Notes under the pieces: model-generated
Seen by the model: only the letters and a program-made list of their open reading frames with translations
Told to the model about the DNA's origin: nothing
Databases searched by the model: none
Shown: one piece after another, positions 1 through 6,081 of the stretch
Position numbering within the stretch: position 1 is the first letter of the stretch
How the letters are laid out: each line of letters begins with the position of its first letter
Program-made: the position numbers and the translations under genes
From: an uncultured Gemmatimonadota bacterium
Lineage (GTDB): Bacteria > Gemmatimonadota > Gemmatimonadetes > Gemmatimonadales > GWC2-71-9
Assembly (NCBI GenBank): GCA_946887295.1
Contig: CAMPKP010000131.1
Location: 1-9,939 of the forward strand
Direction of reading: 5' to 3'
DNA length: 9,939 nt

Positions 1-603
1 ATCCGCGCCGCCCACAAGTTCGACGAGACCAAGGGCATCAAGTTCATCTCGTACGCCGTGTGGTGGATCCGGCAGGCGATCCTCCAGGCGCTGGCCGAGC
101 AGAGCCGGATCGTGCGGGTGCCGCTCAACCGGGCCGGCACCCTGCACCGGATCGGCAAGCGGTCCTCCGCGCTGCTCCAGGAGCTGGGGCGCGAGCCCAC
201 GCCCTCCGAGATCGCCGAGGGGATGGACATCTCCATGGAGGAGGTGCAGAAGACGCTCTCCATCTCCCAGAACCATCTCTCGCTCGACGCGCCGCTCACC
301 CCCGGCGAAGACAACAAGCTTCTCGACTACCTGCCCGACACCCAGAATCCCGGCCCCGACTCCGAGACCTTCGAGCACGCGCTCACCGAGTCGATCGAGG
401 AAGTGCTGTCCACACTGAAGGAGCGCGAAGCCAAGATTCTGCGCCTCTACTTCGGGTTGGACGGCCCCGAGCCGATGACTCTGGAGGAGATCGGCAGCCT
501 GCTCGGCATCACCCGCGAGCGCGTCAGGCAGATCAAGGAAAAGGCCCTCAGCCGGCTCAGGCACGTGAGCCGGGCGAGAGCCCTCGAGAGCTTCCTCGCC
601 TAG
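1..603 (+). CDS. rpoD: Primary-type sigma-70 factor (RpoD/SigA family), 5' end missing
   Basis: This is the C-terminal 200 residues of a primary or primary-like sigma factor, which directs RNA polymerase to -35/-10 housekeeping promoters. The frame is open from base 1, so the gene begins before the window; the GTG at 58 is an internal Val, not a start. The first codons read HKFDETKGIKFISYAVWWIR, the near-invariant region 2.3-2.4 used for -10 recognition and melting. Region 3 follows (LAEQSRIVRVPLNR, then GREPTPSEIAEGMDISMEEV). Region 4 comes last (LSTLKEREAKILRLYFGLDG, then MTLEEIGSLLGITRERVRQI), with the -35-binding helix-turn-helix. The protein ends about 16 residues after region 4 at a TAG. 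It faces the carbonic anhydrase gene, with 10 bp between the stops. The compact regions fit the short RpoD form of several non-proteobacterial phyla; the exact paralogue cannot be decided without the N-terminus. Confidence 0.93.
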   Translation: MRAAHKFDETKGIKFISYAVWWIRQAILQALAEQSRIVRVPLNRAGTLHRIGKRSSALLQELGREPTPSEIAEGMDISMEEVQKTLSISQNHLSLDAPLTPGEDNKLLDYLPDTQNPGPDSETFEHALTESIEEVLSTLKEREAKILRLYFGLDGPEPMTLEEIGSLLGITRERVRQIKEKALSRLRHVSRARALESFLA

Positions 604-624
604 GCGGGGGCGGTCACCCCGCCT
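602..624. terminator. Hairpin shared by two convergent stop codons
   Basis: AGGCGGGG (602-609) and CCCCGCCT (617-624) form a perfect 8-bp GC-rich stem with a 7-nt loop. The TAG of the sigma gene (601-603) and the TGA of the carbonic anhydrase gene (614-616 on the minus strand) both fall inside it. It could end or stabilise both transcripts. No T-tract follows on either strand, so efficient intrinsic termination is uncertain. Confidence 0.45.
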
Positions 625-1129
625 CCGCATCAGCCGCTACGCTCACCTCCCGCAGCCTCCCGGTCCGCACGTCGTACACGAAGCCCCGGATCAGCGTGTC
701 CGGATCGAGCAGCTGGGTCGCCTGAAGGAACTCGATGTCCTGCCGGACGCTCTCGTCCAGGTCGTGAAACGGCAGGAAATCGAATTCTCCCGTGTCCTGT
801 CCCAGGTCCTCCCGCACCTTCTCCCGCAGGTCACGATTGGTGAAAGTCAGCATTCCGCAATCGGTGTGATGGATGATCGCCAGCTCCCGGGTGCCGAGCA
901 GCCGCTGCGAGACGATGATGGATCGCAGGGCATCGCGGGCTCTGCCGCCCGCGTTGCGAATCACGTGGGCATCGCCCTCCTGAAGTCCCAGCACCTTCGA
1001 CGGCAGGATCCGGGCGTCCATGCAGGTGACGATCGCGATCCGGCGGGCGGGCGGCAGCGGGAGGTCGCCTCGGTCGAATGTCCGGACGTAGGCTTCGTTG
1101 GCCTGCAACAGCTCGTCGATGACCGCCAT
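614..1129 (-). CDS. Beta-class carbonic anhydrase
   Basis: The 171-residue protein should interconvert CO2 and bicarbonate in the cytoplasm. The full beta-class active site is visible: CMDAR gives zinc ligand Cys36 and the Asp38-Arg40 dyad, and HHTDCG gives zinc ligands His88 and Cys91. VIRNAGGRARDALRSI (about 56-71) is the other conserved family block. The length fits the short, single-domain beta-carbonic anhydrases of the mycobacterial Rv1284 type rather than the longer plant or CynT forms; that subgrouping is an inference. The ATG at 1127-1129 is well supported by GAGGAG (1136-1141) with a 6-nt spacer. The gene converges on rpoD and is divergent from the sigma-factor operon. Its upstream region holds a promoter, a small reading frame and a terminator-like hairpin, suggesting controlled readthrough. 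Confidence 0.94.
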   Translation of the reverse strand: MAVIDELLQANEAYVRTFDRGDLPLPPARRIAIVTCMDARILPSKVLGLQEGDAHVIRNAGGRARDALRSIIVSQRLLGTRELAIIHHTDCGMLTFTNRDLREKVREDLGQDTGEFDFLPFHDLDESVRQDIEFLQATQLLDPDTLIRGFVYDVRTGRLREVSVAADAEAG

Positions 1130-1170
1130 GGATATCTCCTCGGAGAAGTTGTGGCTTGCCTGGAAACGAA

Positions 1171-1204
1171 GAGGCCCGGACCGCGGAAGAGCGGGCCGGG
1201 CCTC
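1171..1204 (-). terminator. Terminator-like hairpin in the carbonic anhydrase leader
   Basis: On the minus strand, GAGGCCCGG (1204-1196) pairs with CCGGGCCTC (1179-1171) over 9 bp. A further 4 bp (1194-1191 with 1184-1181) close a 6-nt loop. The sequence leaving the hairpin on the minus strand is TTCGTTTCCA, a short T-rich run typical of intrinsic terminators. The plus strand lacks such a run. It lies about 40 nt before the carbonic anhydrase start and downstream of a predicted promoter. It therefore acts either as an attenuator or as the end of a small RNA. Confidence 0.55.
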
Positions 1205-1224
1205 GGAGTGCAGCAGACGACGTG

Positions 1225-1299
1225 TTACGCCCGCCGCGTCTCCGGAGCACGGCCCGGGACGGAACAGATGCAGGCGAGACGGGTCGGGGCGGACGTCAT
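1225..1299 (-). CDS. Possible leaderless leader peptide, 24 codons, Cys-x-Cys
   Basis: A minus-strand ATG at 1299-1297 opens a 24-codon frame ending in TAA at 1227-1225. The peptide begins MTSAPTRLACICSV and ends in an Arg-rich tail; Cys10 and Cys12 are nearly adjacent. The ATG lies only 6 nt after the predicted -10 box, where transcription would begin, so the message would be leaderless. The stop is about 20 nt before a terminator-like hairpin. This arrangement resembles leader peptides that control attenuation, including the leaderless Cys-containing upstream frames known in mycobacteria. A frame this short can arise by chance in GC-rich DNA. Its support is the position, not the composition. 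Confidence 0.35.
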   Translation of the reverse strand: MTSAPTRLACICSVPGRAPETRRA

Positions 1300-1305
1300 G
1301 TGGTT

Positions 1306-1334
1306 ACTGTAGGATTCGGCGGAGTCGAAGTCAA
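1306..1334 (-). promoter_or_regulatory. Predicted sigma-70 promoter for the carbonic anhydrase leader
   Basis: Read on the minus strand, TTGACT (1334-1329, five of six matches to TTGACA) is followed after exactly 17 bp by TACAGT (1311-1306, four of six matches to TATAAT). Transcription would start near 1299 and give a leader of about 170 nt before the carbonic anhydrase ATG. There is no experimental support, but the pair is unusually good for such GC-rich DNA. Confidence 0.5.
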
Positions 1335-1341
1335 GCGGCGC

Positions 1342-1409
1342 GCGGGAGCCGGCTTAGGGTCAATTGACCCATTACCGGCAGGTGGGCTTAGGGTCGGTGC
1401 GGCTCCCGC
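1342..1409. promoter_or_regulatory. Nested repeat cluster, possible operator
   Basis: This cluster fills the middle of the 376-bp intergenic stretch 1130-1505. Inverted arms GCGGGAGCCG (1342-1351) and CGGCTCCCGC (1400-1409) enclose a perfect 14-bp palindrome, GGGTCAATTGACCC (1357-1370). They also enclose two copies of GGCTTAGGGTC (1351-1361 and 1385-1395, 34 bp apart). The palindrome contains TTGACC, but no convincing -10 box follows it on either strand. The cluster sits between the divergent carbonic anhydrase promoter and the sigma operon, so it could bind a regulator of either or both. The remaining 1410-1505 shows no clear promoter and no strong ribosome binding site. Confidence 0.4.
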
Positions 1410-1505
1410 CTTGGTTGCCGTCCCCGAACCTCACCAGTACCTTCACTCCCAAGCACTGCTCCCCCAGCAATCTCCACAGCCCGGCAACATTTCGAGTGTG
1501 ACGGC

Positions 1506-2171
1506 ATGGCGGAAGCTCTTCCCCCAGAGCTGGTCGCTCTTTTTACGGCCCCGGATGCCGGGGCTCGGGATGCGGCCTGGGGTGGCTTCGTCGCCCTCCA
1601 CAGTCGCCTGCTGCTCCATGCGGCTCGGTCCCTCGGGAAGGACTACGACGGGGCCATGGACCGATACGCCTACGCCCTGGAGCGACTCCAGGAACGCGAC
1701 TTTCATCGACTGCGGGCTTACCGGCCCGATGGGCGGACCAAGTTCACCACCTGGCTGCTGGTGGTCTTGCGGCGCCTTTGCCTAGACCACTACCGCCAGC
1801 GGTATGGACGGTCGCCCGCACGTGGGCGGGTCGAGTCCGTGACCGGCGACCGCGTCCTTCGGCGCCAATTGGCCGACGGGCTGACGAGCCTGGTGGACCC
1901 CGAACTGGTCGAGGCGCCCCGGCGACAGTCCCCTGAGGCCGAGCTGACCGATCAGCACCGTGCGGACCGTCTGGCCGCCGCCCTGACGGCCCTCCCGCCA
2001 GCGGACCGGTTGCTGCTCAAGTTCCGCTTCGAGGACGACCTCTCCGCCAGTGCAATCGCCAAGGCGATGGGTTTCCCAACCCCCTTTCACGTCTACCGCC
2101 GATTGAACGCCCTCTTTCTCACACTGAGGCGTTCCCTACGGGCCGGCGGAGTCGAAGGGTCCGAGGGGTGA
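1506..2171 (+). CDS. ECF-like sigma-70 family RNA polymerase sigma factor
   Basis: The 221-residue protein is a diverged alternative sigma factor, expected to redirect RNA polymerase to a small regulon. Region 2 covers about residues 25-101 (FVALHSRLLLHAARSL, then GRTKFTTWLLVVLRRLCLDH, the latter matching the region 2.3-2.4 helix). Region 4 covers about 155-210 (LTALPPADRLLLKFRFEDDL, then a helix-turn-helix around SASAIAKAMGF and VYRRLNALFLTLRRSL). The linker of about 50 residues (101-150) is long for a classical ECF factor and region 4 is atypical. The ATG at 1506 has no clear Shine-Dalgarno sequence, so the start is less certain, but region 2 begins shortly after it. The following gene encodes a zinc-finger anti-sigma factor, the usual partner. 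The regulon and the exact ECF group cannot be assigned from sequence alone. Confidence 0.85.
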   Translation: MAEALPPELVALFTAPDAGARDAAWGGFVALHSRLLLHAARSLGKDYDGAMDRYAYALERLQERDFHRLRAYRPDGRTKFTTWLLVVLRRLCLDHYRQRYGRSPARGRVESVTGDRVLRRQLADGLTSLVDPELVEAPRRQSPEAELTDQHRADRLAAALTALPPADRLLLKFRFEDDLSASAIAKAMGFPTPFHVYRRLNALFLTLRRSLRAGGVEGSEG

Positions 2172-2241
2172 GATGCTCCGGTCCGGTGCCCGCAAAGTGA
2201 GAGCCGGCTGCCGTTTCATGGCTACGTAGGACCAGCACAGC

Positions 2242-2249
2242 AAGGAGGT
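2242..2249 (+). promoter_or_regulatory. Strong ribosome binding site fixing a GTG start
   Basis: AAGGAGGT at 2242-2249 is close to a perfect Shine-Dalgarno sequence. It lies 6 nt before the GTG at 2256 and fixes that codon as the start of the anti-sigma gene. The rest of the 84-bp gap after the sigma gene shows no clear promoter or terminator. Confidence 0.8.
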
Positions 2250-2255
2250 CGTGAA

Positions 2256-2852
2256 GTGACGAATGCCGGAGATCGCGAGCTGCACCTGACACCGGAGCAG
2301 ACTGCGGGCTATCTCGACGGCGTGCTCACCGCAGAGGAACGGGCAACGACCGAGGCGCACCTGGCGGCGTGCGTCGAGTGCCGGGACGAGGTGGTCGCGC
2401 TGCGCCCCTTGGTTTCGGGCCAGAGCTCCCGGCGATCGTTCGTGCGGGCCGGTCTCGCGCTGGGCGCGGCCGCGGCAGCGGCGGTAGTTCTCCTGGTCCA
2501 GCCAGGCCGCATCTCGAGCCCGGAGCCTCCACTGCACCGCGATCCCTCGCAGGGCGCGGTCACCCTAGTCGTGCCGATAGCTCCCGCTGGACCGGTGTCA
2601 CCGCCGGTGAGGCTTGCCTGGTCGCCGCTAGATCTGGCGAAGCGCTATCGAGTCCTTGTCTTCGATGCCGAGGGGACGACTCTGTATCGGGTCGAAGCCG
2701 GCGACACCGTCCTCCCGTTACCCGATTCGCTGCCGTTCTCTCCCGGACAGGCGTACTTCTGGAAGGTCGAAGCCGATACCGGTTTGGATCGTTGGGTGAG
2801 CTCGAAGCTGGTCGAGTTCTCGGTGGGTGCAGCCAGGAAGGCCCGCCCGTAG
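2256..2852 (+). CDS. Zinc-finger (zf-HC2) membrane anti-sigma factor with Fn3-like external domain
   Basis: The 198-residue protein should bind the sigma factor encoded just upstream and hold it inactive at the inner membrane. The N-terminal part (about 10-50) has the anti-sigma zinc-finger signature H35-x3-C39-x2-C42 (HLAACVEC), preceded by LTPEQTAGYLDGVLTAEE. A single hydrophobic segment (about 65-82, AGLALGAAAAAAVVLLV) follows the basic stretch SRRSFVR, so the N-terminus should be cytoplasmic. The outer part (about 115-190) resembles a fibronectin type III fold: RLAWSPLDLAKRYRVLVFD, then FSPGQAYFWKVEA. This could be the sensory portion. The GTG start is set by a strong ribosome binding site. 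The stop is 1 bp before the ATG of the TPR-CHAT gene, so the two are probably co-translated. Confidence 0.85.
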   Translation: MTNAGDRELHLTPEQTAGYLDGVLTAEERATTEAHLAACVECRDEVVALRPLVSGQSSRRSFVRAGLALGAAAAAAVVLLVQPGRISSPEPPLHRDPSQGAVTLVVPIAPAGPVSPPVRLAWSPLDLAKRYRVLVFDAEGTTLYRVEAGDTVLPLPDSLPFSPGQAYFWKVEADTGLDRWVSSKLVEFSVGAARKARP

Positions 2853-2853
2853 C

Positions 2854-5800
2854 ATGATCGCCGGCGGCGTGGAACTCCAGCTCCTGATCATTCTGACTCA
2901 AGCAGTCGGTGGGAGCACCGTCACCGATTCGGCCGGTTCTTCGCCAGCGCCTCCCAAGTTCACCGAGGCACGGATCGACCCCGACTCTGCACGGGCCCGG
3001 ATCCAGCAACTGCTGGTTCAGGCAGCTACATCCGGTGGTGCCGGCGCGACCGGGGCAGTGGATAGTGCGGCCCGAATCGCGAGGGCAATCGTGCGAACTT
3101 GGGGAGACTCGTTCCCTCTCAGCACCGTTGACCGATTCGCAGCCTGGACGTCGCAACGGAGACGGGGCAAGGTGAGGGCGGACAGCCTCCGGCTGGCCGG
3201 CAACGAGGTATTCGGCCGAGAAGGCCCGCGGGCCGCTCTGACGCTCTGGATCCACAGCGTGGCTGAGGCCGAGGCTGCCGGGGATTCAGCAGGTGTTGCC
3301 GCGGGGTGGGGCAACGTCGGATCCGGATGGCTCGCAGCCTCGGAGCCCGACAGTGCCACGACCTATCTCGAGCGGTCACGCCGGATGGCGATCGCCATTG
3401 GCGATCATCGCACCGCTGGGAACGCACTAGGGGCCCTCGCCAACGTCGCCAAGGCCGGGAGCCGATTGGCGGAGGCCCGGACGCTGTACCAGCGGGCGGG
3501 CAAGTACCGCGAGCGGGCGGCGGATACTAGAGGCATGGCCGCTGATCTCAACAATCTGGGCCTCATCTCGGAGGCTCTCGGCGAGCTCGATTCAGCTGCA
3601 CTCTTGTACCGGCGGGCGCTGGCCTTGAACCGACGGTTCGAGCGGGATGGCCCCGCCGCCACCAATCTGGTGAACCTGGGAAATCTGGCTTCGCTGCGCG
3701 GGGCCTATGGCGAAGCGGCCTCGAGCTACACCGCTGCGCTCGGCATACGCCGAAGCCGGGGTGAGCGACCCGAGCAGGCGACCGTCCTCTACGATCTCGG
3801 ACTTCTCGGCGTGCGCCGGGGCGACTACCCGGGCGCCATGACCCACCTGCGGGAGAGCGTCGCCCTGTACGAGCAAGCCGGCCTGGTAGACGGCGCGGTG
3901 GCCGCGCGGATCGCGTTGAGCAGTCTTTGCATGCACCTCGGCCAGGTGCAGGAGGCCGTGAAAGAGCTCCGCACCGCCGAGCGGCTGGCCGGCGGCGATG
4001 GGTTGGGGCCGGAGACCCGAGCGGAACTGGCGCTCGTCGCCGCGGAGCTCGTCTTCGCGCTCAACGACCTGCCGGAGGCAGAGCAGTCCTACGACGAGGC
4101 CGCCCGGCTCTACGGCGAGTTGGGTGATCTGGCGGGCCAGGCTGCTGCGGCGGAGGGTCACGGTTTCCTGCTCTTGCGCCGTCAGCAGCCGGCCAGGGCT
4201 CACCCATACCTCGCGCGAGCGCTCGATCTCAGAACACAGCAGGGCGATCTGCGGGGCGCGGCCGTGGCCCGGTTGCTTTCGGGTTATGCCCACCTCCGCA
4301 TGGGTGACACTCCCACGGCCCGCCTGGCCTACGACTCCTCGCTCGTCGCATTTCGCCGGCTGGATGATCGAGTGGGGGAAGCAGCGGCGTTGGACGCCCT
4401 GGGCGGGTTCGAAATCCTGGCGGGGAACGCCTCGCGTGCCGAGAGTCGATTTGCCGAAGGACTCAAGAGGCTAGGTACGCTGCAGTCGCCGGTCCTCTCC
4501 TGGAGTCTGAGGTCGGGGCTGGCCGATGCCTTACAGCGGAAGGGCGAGGTAGATCGAGCCGCGGGAATCCTCCGGAACGCGATCGACGAGATCGAGCAGG
4601 TGAGGGGACTCATTCCGCTCGAGGAATGGAGAGCTGGTTATCTCGCCGACAAGTGGTCGGTATACGGGCAGCTGGTCAGGCTCGAGCACCAGCGAGGCCG
4701 CGCGGCGTCAGCCTTCGATGTCAGCGAGCGAATGCGCGCCCGCCAGATGCTCGACCAACTCTCCAACGGGAGGATCGAACCGGCCTCACTTCCTCCCGAG
4801 CTGGCCTCGGAAGAGCAGGATCTGCGCCGTCGGATCGCCGAGCTGGTGCGAGGCGCGGAGGATCAGGCGCTACGCCCGCTGGCCCGGCGCGAGACCTCGA
4901 GCCGAGCCGACGACCTGTCGGGAGATCGCGAGGAGTTGAATCGGGCTCAGGCGGCGTACGCACGCTTGCTGGGAAGAATCCGGGAGGCGAGCCCCGCGTA
5001 TGCCGCACTGGTGAGCGGTGCCACAATATCCTCCGCCAAAGCCCGGGAGCGACTGCGCGACGGCGACGCCATCCTGGACTACCTGGTGCTGGATTCGGTC
5101 ACCATCATCTTTGCTCTGACCGCGGACACCATACGGTCCTTAGAGGTTCCGGTGACCCGCGAGGCATTGGCGGGCATGGTGGGCTTCACTCGCGATCTGA
5201 TCGCGGGACCGGTTTCCAAGGACCGACGGGAGCCTTGGCGCGCCCCGCTCAAGAGACTGCATCGTGCGCTGGTGGAGCCGGCCGAGCTCGCCGGTCTTCT
5301 CAGCGGCAAGCAGCGCCTCGTCATCGTGCCGCACGCGGAGCTGCATTACCTACCGTTCGCTGCCCTGATCTCCGGGGGGCACCGAGAAACGTTCCTGGTG
5401 GAACGCTTCGAGGTTGCCTTCGCGCCGTCGGTCTCATCGTGGGTGCACCTCGGCAATCCGCCCTCCCCGCGACGGACCAATACCGTTCTCGCGGTGGCAC
5501 CGCATTCCGCCTCCCTCCCGGGCACCCTTTCCGAGGTCGCGGGAATCCGTCACAAGTACGGTCCCCGAGCGGTCACGCTACTGAACGAGGACGCGACGGA
5601 AGATCGCTTCCGCCTTGCCGCCTCGAGACACGACATCGTGCACCTCGCCACCTACGGAGTGCTGAACCAGCGGAATCCTCTTTTCTCGTTCGTACAACTC
5701 CGGCCCGACACTGCGAGTGACGGCCGCCTCGAAGTCCACGAGGCGTACAGGCTGAATCTTCGCGCGAAAGTCCTGATTCTGAGCGCGTGTGAGACTGGAC

Positions 5801-6081
5801 TCGCCTCCGGAGCGATAGCCGAGGTCCCGGCGGGGGATGACTGGGTCGGGCTGGTTCAGGCGTTTCTGCAGGCCGGCGCGGAGAGTGTGGTTGCGACCCT
5901 ATGGTCGGTCGACGACCGGGCAACCGCACAGCTGATCGACGCTTTCTACGCTCAGCTGATTCCAACCCGCTCGACTTCAACGGCGTTGGCCCAGGCGCAG
6001 CGGCTCATTCTGGGCGCGAAGGAGACCCGGGCACCGTTCTATTGGGCCGGGTTCACCCTGAATGGATCCCTCTCCCAATGA
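2854..6081 (+). CDS. TPR-CHAT protein, probable catalytic His replaced by Tyr
   Basis: The 1075-residue protein joins a long array of tetratricopeptide repeats (about 145-540, roughly ten units, for example AADLNNLGLISEALGELDSA) to a linker (about 575-640). A C-terminal CHAT domain follows (about 736-1075), a caspase/separase-like peptidase fold. CHAT landmarks are RLVIVPHAELHYLPFAAL, HLATYGVLN (930-938) and LILSACETG with Cys979. CHAT peptidases use a His-Cys dyad with the His just before Gly in HxATHG. Here that position is Tyr934 (TAC at 5653-5655), so cleavage is doubtful. A short hydrophobic N-terminal stretch (VELQLLIILTQAVGG) may be a signal sequence. An alternative GTG start at 2827 adds nine residues including two Arg, giving a better signal peptide but a poorer ribosome binding site. 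The ATG at 2854 has AGGAAGG 12 nt upstream. The TGA overlaps the next ATG (ATGA). Confidence 0.88.
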   Translation: MIAGGVELQLLIILTQAVGGSTVTDSAGSSPAPPKFTEARIDPDSARARIQQLLVQAATSGGAGATGAVDSAARIARAIVRTWGDSFPLSTVDRFAAWTSQRRRGKVRADSLRLAGNEVFGREGPRAALTLWIHSVAEAEAAGDSAGVAAGWGNVGSGWLAASEPDSATTYLERSRRMAIAIGDHRTAGNALGALANVAKAGSRLAEARTLYQRAGKYRERAADTRGMAADLNNLGLISEALGELDSAALLYRRALALNRRFERDGPAATNLVNLGNLASLRGAYGEAASSYTAALGIRRSRGERPEQATVLYDLGLLGVRRGDYPGAMTHLRESVALYEQAGLVDGAVAARIALSSLCMHLGQVQEAVKELRTAERLAGGDGLGPETRAELALVAAELVFALNDLPEAEQSYDEAARLYGELGDLAGQAAAAEGHGFLLLRRQQPARAHPYLARALDLRTQQGDLRGAAVARLLSGYAHLRMGDTPTARLAYDSSLVAFRRLDDRVGEAAALDALGGFEILAGNASRAESRFAEGLKRLGTLQSPVLSWSLRSGLADALQRKGEVDRAAGILRNAIDEIEQVRGLIPLEEWRAGYLADKWSVYGQLVRLEHQRGRAASAFDVSERMRARQMLDQLSNGRIEPASLPPELASEEQDLRRRIAELVRGAEDQALRPLARRETSSRADDLSGDREELNRAQAAYARLLGRIREASPAYAALVSGATISSAKARERLRDGDAILDYLVLDSVTIIFALTADTIRSLEVPVTREALAGMVGFTRDLIAGPVSKDRREPWRAPLKRLHRALVEPAELAGLLSGKQRLVIVPHAELHYLPFAALISGGHRETFLVERFEVAFAPSVSSWVHLGNPPSPRRTNTVLAVAPHSASLPGTLSEVAGIRHKYGPRAVTLLNEDATEDRFRLAASRHDIVHLATYGVLNQRNPLFSFVQLRPDTASDGRLEVHEAYRLNLRAKVLILSACETGLASGAIAEVPAGDDWVGLVQAFLQAGAESVVATLWSVDDRATAQLIDAFYAQLIPTRSTSTALAQAQRLILGAKETRAPFYWAGFTLNGSLSQ

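Noticed and set aside
1205..1300. tRNA or a known riboswitch in the carbonic anhydrase leader
   Set aside because: No GTTCRANNC T-arm or cloverleaf, and none of the riboswitch cores I can recall (TPP, cobalamin, fluoride, SAH, SAM) fits.
1364..1390. Plus-strand sigma-70 promoter TTGACC...GGCTTA for the sigma operon
   Set aside because: The -35 box is acceptable, but the spacer is 15 bp and GGCTTA is a poor -10 box. The TTGACC is better explained as part of the palindrome.
3592..4293. Long minus-strand open frame (233 codons) inside the TPR-CHAT gene
   Set aside because: It is a shadow of GC-rich coding DNA. The plus-strand frame has clear TPR repeats, while this frame shows no domain.
4626..5720. 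364-codon plus-strand open frame overlapping the CHAT region
   Set aside because: It is Arg/Gly/Ala-rich with no motif. The CHAT frame explains the conservation.
1506..6081. Type III-E CRISPR (Craspase) locus suggested by TPR-CHAT and a sigma factor
   Set aside because: There is no repeat array, no gRAMP or Cas gene, and the CHAT dyad His is absent. Only the gene-pair analogy remains.
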